The notes: generated from the letters alone by a model not told the origin. 64,000 nt of DNA from JAHIVB01 sp964574705 (GCA_964574705.1 CAZNOO010000007.1:21665-85664), one strand, 5' to 3'; positions 1 to 8,238 are shown, counted from the stretch's first letter. Translations and numbers: made by a program.

Positions 1-1
1 A

Positions 2-412
2 GCGGCCCAAAATGCCGTTATTGCAGCAGAGTCTTTAGGAATAGGAAGTTGTTACATCGGTGACATTCTTGAAAATTATGAATTTCATAAGGAATTATTG
101 AAACTACCAGATTTTGTCTTTCCCATTTCGATGCTGTTATTTGGATATTATCCAGAAAATCATAAGAAAGTGTTCCGACCACGCTTTGACAACAAGTATT
201 TTGTTTTTGAAAACGAATATAATTCACTTGACAAGGAACAAATTAAGGAGATGTTCGGTTTAGCGGATCAATCATTTCGTCCAAACAACTCTTACCAAGC
301 AGAAAACTTCGCACAGATGTTTTATGCTCGAAAAACAAACTCCGTATTTATGAAAGAGATGAATCGCAGTATCCTAAGGATGCTTGAAAACTGGTCCGGT
401 ACTAAAAAATAA
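2..412 (+). CDS. Nitroreductase-family protein, 5' truncated by window edge
   Basis: The frame is open from base 2 and gives about 136 residues before TAA. The piece starts AAQNAVIAAESLGIGSCYIG, the C-terminal FMN-binding half typical of NfsA/FRP-like nitroreductases, followed by LLFGYYPE. Such enzymes are dimeric cytosolic FMN proteins that reduce nitro compounds, quinones or flavins with NAD(P)H. The N-terminal half lies outside the window, so subfamily and substrate cannot be assigned. It converges on the xerC-like gene and shares a bidirectional terminator with it. Its upstream neighbour is not visible. Confidence 0.8.
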   Translation, partial: AAQNAVIAAESLGIGSCYIGDILENYEFHKELLKLPDFVFPISMLLFGYYPENHKKVFRPRFDNKYFVFENEYNSLDKEQIKEMFGLADQSFRPNNSYQAENFAQMFYARKTNSVFMKEMNRSILRMLENWSGTKK

Positions 413-416
413 AGAA

Positions 417-441
417 AAAAGCCCATTGATTTTGGGCTTTT
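417..441. terminator. Bidirectional intrinsic terminator
   Basis: The arms 417-425 and 433-441 (AAAAGCCCA type) close a 7-nt loop. T-rich tracts follow on both strands. It ends the nitroreductase gene on the plus strand and overlaps the stop codon of xerC on the minus strand. Confidence 0.85.
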
Positions 442-1348
442 ATTTTGCTCTGGGATGTGTGTTTTGATAGACTTCCTTCAATTTTTCTTTCGAAACCTTT
501 GTATAGATTTGCGTTGTGGATAAACTGACGTGTCCAAGTAGTTCCTGAACGCTTCTTAAGTCAACTCCATGATCCAACAAATGAGTCGCGAAAGAGTGCC
601 TAAAGGAATGTGGAGATATATGTAAGGTCGAAGCTTGATGATCAAGTTCTCTGTTTAAGATGTCCCTCACTCCTCGAGCGGTTAATGGAGTTCCTTTAAA
701 ATTCAAAAACAGGTAATGATGATCTGTTCGTTCAGTTCTAGCCAGAAAAACACTCCTTACAAACACCAGATAATCTTTGATTTTTTGAATTGCGATTTCG
801 TGAATTGGAACAACCCTGTCTTTTGATCCTTTACCATGGACCAAAACAGTCTTAAAAACATAATCGATATCAGTAATTTTGATTGAGACCAACTCGCTAA
901 CCCGTAGACCACATCCATACAAAAGTTCAAATATCGCAAGATCTCTCTTTCCTTTTAAACTCGTCGTATCAATATGATTCAAAAAATCCATCATCTCATT
1001 TTCGTAGATGAATTTAGGTAATTTCTTTCCTTCTTTGGGTAAAGTGACATTATGAAAAGGATTGATTGTCAAATGTTCTTCGCTCACTAAATATTCGTAG
1101 AACGAGCGCAAACTGCTGATTTTTCTACGAATCGATCTTGGTGAATATTGATTATGAAGAAATGATATGTAAAATTTGGAAACTCTTTCGCTCGCATGAA
1201 ATAAGTCGCCGAGTTCTTCTTGATTTAAAAACGTGACAAAAGTTCGGATATCTCCCAAATAAGAAATCACAGTATTAATTGCGTAATTCTTTTGAGTTGA
1301 TAGATAATTCTCAAACTCATAAATCATTTCGTCATTATTCAATATCAT
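440..1348 (-). CDS. xerC: Tyrosine recombinase XerC/CodV-like
   Basis: This 302-residue tyrosine recombinase would resolve chromosome dimers at dif sites together with a partner Xer protein. The N-terminal SAM-like core-binding domain covers about residues 5-95. The catalytic domain carries the first Arg in GLRVSE, the HSFRHSFATHLL box, LGH and the nucleophile Tyr in TQIYT. Length is normal for XerC/XerD. The gene overlaps trmFO by 14 bp, and trmFO-xerC is the conserved Bacillus order (gid-codV), which favours the housekeeping role over a phage integrase. A second in-frame Met eight codons in (MIYEFENYL) could be the real start. No att-like repeats are seen nearby. Confidence 0.85.
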   Translation of the reverse strand: MILNNDEMIYEFENYLSTQKNYAINTVISYLGDIRTFVTFLNQEELGDLFHASERVSKFYISFLHNQYSPRSIRRKISSLRSFYEYLVSEEHLTINPFHNVTLPKEGKKLPKFIYENEMMDFLNHIDTTSLKGKRDLAIFELLYGCGLRVSELVSIKITDIDYVFKTVLVHGKGSKDRVVPIHEIAIQKIKDYLVFVRSVFLARTERTDHHYLFLNFKGTPLTARGVRDILNRELDHQASTLHISPHSFRHSFATHLLDHGVDLRSVQELLGHVSLSTTQIYTKVSKEKLKEVYQNTHPRAK

Positions 1349-2645
1349 TCATCTCCATAAAGGAACGTAATGCTTCAATACTTCTTTGCGCGTACATTTC
1401 TTTTCTTGCCTTCTTGAAATGTTGTTCCTCAAGAGGCGGAAAAATCCCGAAATTTGCATTCATTGGTTGGAAATATATTGGATCTGACTCAGCGAGATAA
1501 TGAGCTTGAGATCCCATTGCTGTTTCTATCGGGAAAGCCAATTTGGGCATACCCTTAATCATCCGCGCCATGTTTATGGAAGCAATCATTGCTGATCCAA
1601 TTGATTCTACATATCCTTCTACTCCGCTTAATTGACCGGCGATGAATATGTTTGGTAACTTTTTCAGTTGATAAGTATCATTTATTAGTTTTGGAGCATT
1701 GATATAAGAATTTCTATGCATCACGCCATATCTAACAATATTGGCTTGTTCAAGACCTGGAATCATTCTTATGATTCTTAATTGCTCTCCGAATTTCATG
1801 TGCGTTTGAAAGCCAACAATATTATATAGACTTTTTGACAGATTATCCTGTCTTAATTGTACCATGGCATATGCTCTTGTTCCATCTGGCTTTCTTAGTC
1901 CCACAGGCTTCATCGGTCCATAGGTCAAAGTTTGAGGACCGCGCTTTGCCATTTCTTCAATTGGCATGCATCCCTCGAATACTTTCATTTCGAAGTCTTT
2001 TGGAATGACACACTCAGCATGTATCAATTCATTGTACCAAACATCATATTCTTCTTTCGACATTGGGCAATTTATATATGTTGCCTCTCCTTTGTCGTAC
2101 CTACTTTTCATGAAAGCAATATCCATATTGATCGAGTCCGCTTCAATGATGGGTGCAGCAGCGTCAAAAAAATAGAGAGTATCTTCTCCAGTGATTTTCT
2201 TGATTTCTTCAAACAGAGCATCACTCGTTAAAGGTCCAGTCGCAACCAATACATTTCCTTCTGGTAAAGAAGTGACTTCTTCGTCAATGACTTCAATAAG
2301 AGGGTGGTTTAAAATTGCTTGTGTACACGCCTCTGAAAAAAGATCTCTATCCACAGCTAGTGCACTTCCTGCAGGAACTCTGGTTTTATCTGCACAGCGA
2401 ATGACCAAAGAGTCTAGCATTCGAAGTTCTTCTTTTAGCAAACCTGCTGCGTTTTGTATGGAATCGCTCCGAAATGAATTCGAACACACTAGTTCAGCAA
2501 AAGTATTCATGGTATGAGCGGGTGATTTCTTGATTTTCTTCATTTCATGGAGAAAGACATGAATCCCTCTTTTTGCGAGCTGATAACTCGCTTCCACTCC
2601 AGCAAGCCCCGCGCCTATCACGTGAACAATGGGTCTGTTTTCCAA
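1335..2645 (-). CDS. trmFO: tRNA (uracil-54-C5)-methyltransferase, folate- and FAD-dependent
   Basis: TrmFO makes the T54 methyl group of tRNA with methylenetetrahydrofolate and FADH2 in the cytosol. The 436 residues start with the FAD dinucleotide fold VIGAGLAGVEA. The family cysteines are present in ELVCSNSFR (Cys54) and FEGCMPIEEMAKRG. The C-terminal GQLSGVEGYVES segment is typical of the GidA/TrmFO fold. The start codon is TTG (2645-2643), about 10 nt after a GAGG ribosome binding site. It leads a two-gene operon with xerC, under an extended -10 promoter at 2668-2676. The organism also carries a folate one-carbon enzyme, Fhs, at 15.3-17.0 kb. Confidence 0.95.
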   Translation of the reverse strand: MENRPIVHVIGAGLAGVEASYQLAKRGIHVFLHEMKKIKKSPAHTMNTFAELVCSNSFRSDSIQNAAGLLKEELRMLDSLVIRCADKTRVPAGSALAVDRDLFSEACTQAILNHPLIEVIDEEVTSLPEGNVLVATGPLTSDALFEEIKKITGEDTLYFFDAAAPIIEADSINMDIAFMKSRYDKGEATYINCPMSKEEYDVWYNELIHAECVIPKDFEMKVFEGCMPIEEMAKRGPQTLTYGPMKPVGLRKPDGTRAYAMVQLRQDNLSKSLYNIVGFQTHMKFGEQLRIIRMIPGLEQANIVRYGVMHRNSYINAPKLINDTYQLKKLPNIFIAGQLSGVEGYVESIGSAMIASINMARMIKGMPKLAFPIETAMGSQAHYLAESDPIYFQPMNANFGIFPPLEEQHFKKARKEMYAQRSIEALRSFMEMNDIE

Positions 2646-2667
2646 ACTAACACTTCCTCTTCATAAT

Positions 2668-2676
2668 ATTATATCA
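2668..2676 (-). promoter_or_regulatory. Extended -10 promoter of trmFO-xerC
   Basis: The minus strand reads TGATATAAT, an extended -10 with no convincing -35. The predicted start site gives a leader of about 16 nt that contains the GAGG ribosome binding site. The terminator of the preceding gene lies just upstream. Confidence 0.6.
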
Positions 2677-2694
2677 AAAAAAACAGCAAAGCAT

Positions 2695-2720
2695 TCAAAA
2701 AGCCACAAAATCGTGGCTTT
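2695..2720 (-). terminator. Terminator after the GH13 gene
   Basis: The arms AAAGCCAC (2699-2706) and GTGGCTTT (2713-2720) enclose a 6-nt loop and run into five Ts on the minus strand. It sits about 50 bp beyond the stop codon of the GH13 gene. Confidence 0.75.
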
Positions 2721-2767
2721 AATGTTATATATAGTTCAAAACATTTAATTAAAAATAAAGGCTGAAG

Positions 2768-4069
2768 CTATTCTTTTTCTGCTTTTTTAAGATGAATAAC
2801 AATAGGATATAATCCTAGTTTAATCTGACTATTTTCAACTTTAACTGTCTTTCCATTCATTAAATTTCTATAGATGCCATCACTGAATTGCACTTTCATT
2901 TCCCCTGATACTTGCCCAACATTGAATATTCCAATGAATAGATCAGAATCATCTTCAAAAGACTGGTAGGCAACGCCATCCACTTCAGGAATATGAACGA
3001 TATATTTTCCTTGTGAGAACACTTTCTTCGATTTTAACTTGGTGAGTTTTGCTATAAATTTCGAAATATCTGCATTTCTAACGAAGACATCTTTTTCAAA
3101 CAAATCCGGTCTAACGTTTGAAACAAATTCTTGCCCTGCATAAAGCATTACTGCTCCTTTTTGGAAAAACAGGAATCCGGTCCAATTGAGTACCTTATCC
3201 ATATCTAGATTTACAAGATCGGCAATTCTGCGTGTATCATGATTTTCCAGATTTTTCATTTTCACATAATTTGCAGGATAAATTTCATCTTGTCTTTTGA
3301 TGGCTTCCAAAAATCCTTTGAGCGGAGCATCACCTTTTAAATAGGCTTCCATAAATGGATATGCATCATAGTCGTAAGCCATATCGAATACTTGGTAGAT
3401 TTCAGATTCTGAAGCGCCTTCAAATCCTTGATCTCTAATATACTTTAAAAAGTCTCCGTGTATTGATTCACTCAACCATATTGTGTTGCGATTGATTTTA
3501 GAAACTTCTTTCCTTGCATATTCCCAAAAATCAAGAGGAACAAGACTCGCTACATCCATTCGAAATCCATCGACGCCAAGACGAGCATAAAATTTCAGAG
3601 TGTCAGCTAACTCAAACCATAAGGCTTTATCGCTACGATAGTTCAAATCGACAACATCCCACCATTCGCCGACTTTGTTGGCAATCTCGCCATTTTTATT
3701 GCGATAGAAATATTCAGGGTGCTCCTTCAATAATTTAGAATCTCTAGATGTATGATTTAAGACTTCATCAATCATAATCTTCATCTTTCTAGCATGCACT
3801 TCGTGAATCAGTTCTTTAAAAGTATCTATTGTTCCTAGTCTGGGATTTATAAGTCTATAATCCTGAATGGAATAGGGGCTTCCAAGCGTCCCTTTTTTGT
3901 TTTTTTCGCCGATTGGATGTATTGGAAGTAGGTAAACAATGTCGACTCCCAAGGACTTGATTCGATCCAAATCGGTAATTAAAGCTTTAAATGTTCCTTC
4001 AGTCGTATGATTTCTAACAAATACTTGGTATATCACTTTATTTCTTAATGTAATTTTCGTTTTTTTCAT
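2768..4069 (-). CDS. GH13 alpha-amylase-family glycosidase, cytosolic
   Basis: This 433-residue retaining alpha-glucan hydrolase or transferase has the complete GH13 triad: nucleophile Asp172 in DGFRMDVA, acid/base Glu201 in WLSES, and Asp278 in LENHDTRR. Conserved region I appears as DEVLNHTS. No signal peptide is present, so it acts on imported oligosaccharides. A short C-terminal beta domain follows the barrel. Length suits oligo-1,6-glucosidase, maltogenic or neopullulanase-like enzymes, but the exact linkage cannot be read from sequence. It is divergent from a LacI-type gene, its likely regulator, with palindromes in the shared 249-bp gap. No sugar transporter lies beside it. Confidence 0.85.
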   Translation of the reverse strand: MKKTKITLRNKVIYQVFVRNHTTEGTFKALITDLDRIKSLGVDIVYLLPIHPIGEKNKKGTLGSPYSIQDYRLINPRLGTIDTFKELIHEVHARKMKIMIDEVLNHTSRDSKLLKEHPEYFYRNKNGEIANKVGEWWDVVDLNYRSDKALWFELADTLKFYARLGVDGFRMDVASLVPLDFWEYARKEVSKINRNTIWLSESIHGDFLKYIRDQGFEGASESEIYQVFDMAYDYDAYPFMEAYLKGDAPLKGFLEAIKRQDEIYPANYVKMKNLENHDTRRIADLVNLDMDKVLNWTGFLFFQKGAVMLYAGQEFVSNVRPDLFEKDVFVRNADISKFIAKLTKLKSKKVFSQGKYIVHIPEVDGVAYQSFEDDSDLFIGIFNVGQVSGEMKVQFSDGIYRNLMNGKTVKVENSQIKLGLYPIVIHLKKAEKE

Positions 4070-4178
4070 AAATAATAACCTCTTTGAAGTTAAGTCGTTA
4101 ATAAAAGTTTATCGCATTTGAACTCAAAAGTCCATCTTTATAACCAAAATAATATGAAATGGATGAATGGATATAACT

Positions 4179-4202
4179 GTTATGTAATTTTTGTTACATA
4201 AC
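4179..4202. promoter_or_regulatory. Perfect inverted repeat, candidate operator
   Basis: GTTATGTAA (4179-4187) and TTACATAAC (4194-4202) form a perfect 9-bp dyad around a 6-bp T-rich spacer in the divergent GH13/LacI gap. It has no U-tract and is not a terminator. Binding of the adjacent LacI-family protein is inferred. Confidence 0.5.
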
Positions 4203-4225
4203 CATATATTAGTATATTAAATATG

Positions 4226-4239
4226 TGTAATTGTTTACA
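4226..4239. promoter_or_regulatory. cre-like/LacI-type operator
   Basis: TGTAATTGTTTACA matches the cre consensus TGWAANCGNTNWCA at every fixed position except the central C. LacI-family repressors bind sites of this form. It lies about 80-90 bp upstream of the regulator start codon. Confidence 0.5.
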
Positions 4240-4247
4240 TGTTTTTC

Positions 4248-4276
4248 TTTTCATTTGAAATCATTCATTGTATAAT
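4248..4276 (+). promoter_or_regulatory. Possible promoter of the LacI-type gene
   Basis: A perfect TATAAT lies at 4271-4276, with a weak TTTTCA 17 bp upstream. The predicted leader is about 36 nt and contains AGAAGGA ahead of ATG 4319. The -10 is clear but the -35 is doubtful. Confidence 0.5.
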
Positions 4277-4318
4277 GTGATTATCACTTACAGAAATCAT
4301 GAGAAGGATGTGAAATAA

Positions 4319-5287
4319 ATGCCCACAATTAAGGATGTAGCAAAACTAGCCCACGTCAGTGTTGCAACTGTTTCCAGGGTAATAAACAATAAAGGATATG
4401 TCAATGAATCAACTAAAGAATTGGTACTTGATGCAATCAACGAACTTCAGTATGTTCCTAACGAATTAGCTAGAAGTTTATTTAAAAAACAGTCAAGAAT
4501 CATCGGTATCATTGTTCCACACCTTACGTCTTATTATTTTGCTGAACTGTTAGAAATTATTGAAGATATCACAATTAACTTCAATTATCGATTAATGGTT
4601 TGTAATTCCCAAGATAACAAAGAAAGAGAAACAAAATATCTAAAAGTGTTTCAACAATATAACATCGATGGAATCATTTTGATATCAAATACAACCAGAA
4701 TTCAAGATTACAAGAGTTTAAACATTCCCATCATCGCGATTGATCATAAACTTACAGAGGATGTTCCTTCAGTTACTTCCAATAATATTTTGGGGGGTAA
4801 ATTAGCTGCGGAAAAACTATTGTCTTCAGGATGTAAAAAATTGATTCATTTCAGAGGGCCCTCTGTCTTGCTTCCAGTTCGAGATCGAACGGTTGGATTC
4901 AAGTCTGTTCTAGAGAAGCACAAGATATACAACTTTAGTTTTGATTTAGATTTTAAAAATCCATCACAAGAAGACATCCAAAACGTCATTAACTCAAATC
5001 TTGACTGTGATGGAATTTTCTGTGATAGCGACATCATAGCACTTCATGTTCTTCAGTGCCTTAAAAAGGCTGGAAAGAGGGTTCCTGAGGATGTTCAAGT
5101 CATCGGATTCGATAACATTGAACTTTCAAGAATATTCTCCCCAAAACTGACTACGATTTCACAATCCACTGAAAAAATAGGCCATTACGCAGTTGAAACC
5201 TTGATGAAACTAATGAATGGTGAAGAAATCGATAAGTTCCATCAACAGATTGATGTAACCTTGATTGAAAGAGAGACCACAATATAA
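4319..5287 (+). CDS. LacI-family transcriptional regulator
   Basis: This 322-residue repressor has an N-terminal helix-turn-helix (TIKDVAKLAHVSVATVSRVI), a hinge helix around NELARSLFKK, and a periplasmic-binding-like effector domain (RIIGIIVPHLTSYYF). Family members bind palindromic operators and release on binding a sugar. It is transcribed away from the GH13 gene, so control of alpha-glucan use, and of itself, is the simplest inference. It could equally be a CcpA-like global regulator. The ligand is not known. Confidence 0.85.
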   Translation: MPTIKDVAKLAHVSVATVSRVINNKGYVNESTKELVLDAINELQYVPNELARSLFKKQSRIIGIIVPHLTSYYFAELLEIIEDITINFNYRLMVCNSQDNKERETKYLKVFQQYNIDGIILISNTTRIQDYKSLNIPIIAIDHKLTEDVPSVTSNNILGGKLAAEKLLSSGCKKLIHFRGPSVLLPVRDRTVGFKSVLEKHKIYNFSFDLDFKNPSQEDIQNVINSNLDCDGIFCDSDIIALHVLQCLKKAGKRVPEDVQVIGFDNIELSRIFSPKLTTISQSTEKIGHYAVETLMKLMNGEEIDKFHQQIDVTLIERETTI

Positions 5288-5320
5288 AAAAAGTCCTGAA
5301 TTTTCAGGACTCTTTTTTTT
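5284..5320. terminator. Bidirectional terminator, LacI-type gene and dtxR
   Basis: The arms AGTCCTGA (5292-5299) and TCAGGACT (5304-5311) close a 4-nt loop, flanked by an A-run on the left and a T-run on the right. It contains the stop region of the minus-strand dtxR gene. Confidence 0.85.
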
Positions 5321-5696
5321 GAAGTTCATTCATTAATTTTTCTAACTTTGTTGCCGTATCTTCGCTGATATTATGTTCAATGCCACACGCTTCGTGATCC
5401 GCAACCTCTGGATTCACTTTCAAAACATCTATTAAAAAGTTCTTAATTAGTAAATGTTTTTTGAGTACTCGCTCAGAATTTTTTTGACCCAAAGCCGTTA
5501 ATGAAACATCCCCATACAATTCTTTAGAAACTAACCCCTTTTCAATCAAAGTATTGATTGCTTTATTCACGCTCGCCTTAGAAAGGTGAAGTTGATTTGC
5601 AATGTCTACACTTCGAACATGACTTCCTCCGAGCATAAAAATGGCTTCAAGGTAGTCTTCCAAAGATTCGCTGTATTTGCTATTTCTCTGAGTCAT
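5304..5696 (-). CDS. DtxR-family metalloregulator, third gene of feo operon
   Basis: The start is ATG 5696 (MTQRNSKYSE), because AAGGAG lies 8 nt upstream. The longer open frame to 5804 has no such support and adds 36 residues lying inside feoB. The 130-residue protein has a winged helix (VRSVDIANQLHLSKASVNK) and then the metal region KKHLLIKN and HEACGIEHNIS. Cys104, Glu107 and His108 match the DtxR/IdeR pattern CxxEH, whereas MntR has Glu at the Cys position. This favours iron sensing. The short protein lacks the C-terminal SH3-like domain. It overlaps feoB by 17 bp and probably represses its own operon through the dyads at 8117-8174. Confidence 0.8.
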   Translation of the reverse strand: MTQRNSKYSESLEDYLEAIFMLGGSHVRSVDIANQLHLSKASVNKAINTLIEKGLVSKELYGDVSLTALGQKNSERVLKKHLLIKNFLIDVLKVNPEVADHEACGIEHNISEDTATKLEKLMNELQKKES

Positions 5697-7875
5697 TTTG
5701 ATTCTCCTTATCTGAATAATATTTTTCTCTTTGTGGAAGGTGGCAAGATGAAATCGAACTACATCCGTCACAATGACTGCATGTAACTCCTTTTCTTCTA
5801 ACAACTTTCACAATCATCGAAACAACGAAGATGATGACCAAAACCCCGAATATAAGTGAAAACGCACCGCCTATTCCCATGGATCCAATTTGGAAGATAA
5901 GCAAGGACGCAAGGTACGCTACAGCAAGTTCATACACTAATATGAATGTAAACCATTTCCAAGAGGCCAACTCTCGTTTCATAGCCGCAACCGCTGCTAC
6001 GCAAGGGGTTGCGAGCAAAGCGAACGTCATAAACGAATACGCCTGTAATGCTGTAAAGTGAGCTTGGATATCTGCATAAAGCAGATTTCCATTTTCAATG
6101 ACGTTTCCTGTTACTCCATATAGAATTCCAAGTGTTCCGACAACGGATTCTTTTGCGACAAAACCTGAGAGCATTGCGACAGTTGACTGCCAATCTACAA
6201 ATCCAATCGGTTGAAATAACGGTAATAACCATTTGCCTATGATTGCAAGCATTGAGGATCCGATTTCGTTTTCACTCAATAATCTAAATGATCCGTCTAC
6301 GAATCCGAAATAACTTAAAAACCAAATGATGATAAACGCACCAAGAAGAATTGTTCCAGCTTTAATTAAAAATCCTTTTGACCGGTCCCAAGTATGCCTC
6401 CACATGTTTTGAATCGAAGGTGCACGATATTCTGGAAGTTCCATAATATAATTAGCGCTTGCACCTTTTAAAATGGTTTTCTTGAATAATGCAGCGCTTA
6501 ATATTGAGACTAAAATACCTAAAGCGTACATTGAAAACACGACAAGGTACGAGTTGGAAGCGAACAACGCTCCGGCAAACACTCCAAAGATTGGAGCTTT
6601 GGCGCCACAAGAGATAAAGGGGATGACCATCGTAGTCATTCTTCTATCCTCCACTTTATCAAGTGTTCTTGAAGCTGAAATTGCAGGAACACTACAACCA
6701 AATCCTATTATCATTGGAATAAATGACTTTCCGGACAATCCGAATCTTCTTAGAACTCGATCCATGATAAACGCTGCTCTTGACATATAACCTGAGTCTT
6801 CAAGCAAGGCTAGGAAAAAGAAGAGAATCATAAGTTGAGGTAAGAACCCAATAACCGATGCTAGTCCTCCGAAAACGCCGTTCGTTATTAAAGAGATAAC
6901 CCATGGAGACATTCCAATGTTTTGCGCGCCTGATTGAATGTAACTGAAAAGAATATGTATGACACTAACAAACTGACTTGTGATAAAAGATCCTACTGGA
7001 CCAAAAGCCATGAAAAACACAAACATCATAATTAAAGCAAATAGGGGGAGTCCAAGCCATTTGTGTGTTAAAATCTTGTCGATTTTATCAGAACTGGAAA
7101 GGCGAGTCACATCACCTTTTTTTAATACTTTTGAGCATACCTCTATGATTTCATCATATCTTGCACTAGGAAGAATCATATCAAAATCCATTATATACTT
7201 TTTGGACTCAATTTCAACCGTCCTTACATAATTCGATTTGAATTCTTCATTTTGATCTAATTGAAAGGTTCCCTTTAATCCGTCTTCAAACAATCTAATT
7301 GCCTCAAAACGATTAGGAAGTAATTTCTGAAAAGATTCAATTGTAGACTCTATTTTAGTTTCGTAAGTATGAGAGATAGCAAGCGGCAGGACATCATGAC
7401 TTTCCAAAAAGGTAATCAAATCTTGAACACCGTGTTTTTTACTAGCGATAATAGGCACTACCGGTACTTTCAAAAATCTTTGTAATTCTAAAACATCTAT
7501 TTCATCTAGTTTTTTGGCAACCAAATCCATGCAATTTAAGGCGACGACGACAGGTATTTCTGAATCAAGCAACTGCATAGTCAAAAAAAGATTCCGCTCA
7601 AGATTTGAAGCATCCACAACATTGATTATAAAATCCATGTCTTTGCTTAAAATGTACTTTGCGGAAATCTCTTCTTCTAACGAAACAGTAGATAATGAAT
7701 ATATCCCTGGCAAGTCGATAATTTCAGCCTTAAGGATATCTGATTTTAATGTACCCGACTTTTTTTCAACAGTCACACCTGGCCAATTTCCGACAGATTG
7801 ATTGGATCCTGTAAGTCCATTGAAAACTGTGGTTTTTCCACTGTTAGGATTCCCCACTAACGCGATTTTAATCAT
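5680..7875 (-). CDS. feoB: Ferrous iron transporter FeoB with Cys-rich C-terminal tail
   Basis: This 731-residue inner-membrane Fe(II) uptake protein has an N-terminal G domain with G1 GNPNSGKT, G3 DLPGIYS and G4 NCMD. The Gate regions follow, with FGCSVPAI and CGAKAPIFG in the membrane half. Beyond the usual end (QIGSMGIGG) it continues with an extra membrane helix and a tail holding Cys699, Cys702, Cys705 and Cys711. That tail resembles the small FeoB-associated Cys-rich membrane protein, normally a separate gene, so this looks like a fusion. feoA overlaps its start by 4 bp and dtxR its end by 17 bp. Confidence 0.93.
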   Translation of the reverse strand: MIKIALVGNPNSGKTTVFNGLTGSNQSVGNWPGVTVEKKSGTLKSDILKAEIIDLPGIYSLSTVSLEEEISAKYILSKDMDFIINVVDASNLERNLFLTMQLLDSEIPVVVALNCMDLVAKKLDEIDVLELQRFLKVPVVPIIASKKHGVQDLITFLESHDVLPLAISHTYETKIESTIESFQKLLPNRFEAIRLFEDGLKGTFQLDQNEEFKSNYVRTVEIESKKYIMDFDMILPSARYDEIIEVCSKVLKKGDVTRLSSSDKIDKILTHKWLGLPLFALIMMFVFFMAFGPVGSFITSQFVSVIHILFSYIQSGAQNIGMSPWVISLITNGVFGGLASVIGFLPQLMILFFFLALLEDSGYMSRAAFIMDRVLRRFGLSGKSFIPMIIGFGCSVPAISASRTLDKVEDRRMTTMVIPFISCGAKAPIFGVFAGALFASNSYLVVFSMYALGILVSILSAALFKKTILKGASANYIMELPEYRAPSIQNMWRHTWDRSKGFLIKAGTILLGAFIIIWFLSYFGFVDGSFRLLSENEIGSSMLAIIGKWLLPLFQPIGFVDWQSTVAMLSGFVAKESVVGTLGILYGVTGNVIENGNLLYADIQAHFTALQAYSFMTFALLATPCVAAVAAMKRELASWKWFTFILVYELAVAYLASLLIFQIGSMGIGGAFSLIFGVLVIIFVVSMIVKVVRRKGVTCSHCDGCSSISSCHLPQREKYYSDKENQNDSEK

Positions 7876-8102
7876 TCTGTTACCACGCTTTCCACTTCAA
7901 TCGTCTTTGCTTCGGCTTTACGAAGCGTTAAGACATAGCCGCGGACAACAATTTCCATTGGATCTCCAAGCGGAGCGAGCTTTTTAACAAATATCCTTGT
8001 TCCTGATATCAATCCCATATCAATGATTCTTTTTCTGAGATTGTTAGTGTGTATATTTTTAATCACACAGGTTTGACCTGGCGATACGTCTTTCAGCGTC
8101 AT
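7872..8102 (-). CDS. feoA: FeoA, SH3-like partner of FeoB
   Basis: This 76-residue FeoA-domain protein (MTLKDVSPGQTCVIKNI, RIIDMGLISGTRI, DPMEIVVRGYVLTLRKAEA) is a cytosolic beta-barrel that helps FeoB import Fe(II). GGAGGAA lies 5-6 nt before ATG 8102. It is the first gene of feoA-feoB-dtxR and shares an ATGA overlap with feoB. A near-consensus promoter and two dyads lie directly upstream. Confidence 0.93.
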   Translation of the reverse strand: MTLKDVSPGQTCVIKNIHTNNLRKRIIDMGLISGTRIFVKKLAPLGDPMEIVVRGYVLTLRKAEAKTIEVESVVTE

Positions 8103-8116
8103 CTTATTCCTCCGTT

Positions 8117-8132
8117 GTTAGCTGTGACTAAC
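8117..8132 (-). promoter_or_regulatory. Downstream operator dyad of feo operon
   Basis: The plus strand reads GTTAGCTGTGACTAAC, with perfect outer arms GTTAG/CTAAC. It lies in the feoA leader, 42 bp from a related dyad at 8159-8174. Binding by the operon's own DtxR-type protein is inferred. Confidence 0.6.
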
Positions 8133-8158
8133 TTCTTTTTGAAAATAAAAAGCAACGA

Positions 8159-8174
8159 GTTAGCTTCGGTTAAC
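8159..8174 (-). promoter_or_regulatory. Promoter-proximal operator dyad of feo operon
   Basis: The plus strand reads GTTAGCTTCGGTTAAC, an imperfect dyad matching the 8117 site at GTTAGCT, one central G and TAAC. It begins at the base after the -10 hexamer, so a bound repressor would cover the transcription start. Confidence 0.6.
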
Positions 8175-8203
8175 ATTATAGAGTGATTTTAGATAAAAGT
8201 CAA
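8175..8203 (-). promoter_or_regulatory. Promoter of feoA-feoB-dtxR
   Basis: The minus strand has TTGACT (8203-8198), a 17-bp spacer and TATAAT (8180-8175). This is close to the sigma-A consensus. Confidence 0.8.
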
Positions 8204-8213
8204 TCGATTTCAT

Positions 8214-8238
8214 AAAAAAGCAGTGAAGAATTCACTGC
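8214..8238 (-). terminator. Terminator of the ogt operon
   Basis: GCAGTGAA (8220-8227) and TTCACTGC (8231-8238) close a 3-nt loop, followed on the minus strand by six Ts. It overlaps the ogt stop codon and separates this operon from the feo promoter. Confidence 0.85.

Noticed and set aside
440..1348. Phage or integron integrase
   Set aside because: Linkage to trmFO as in Bacillus, normal Xer length and no att-like repeats or tRNA target nearby favour housekeeping XerC.
5697..5804. N-terminal extension of the DtxR-type gene
   Set aside because: It lies within feoB, has no ribosome binding site, and the internal ATG 5696 has AAGGAG at proper distance.
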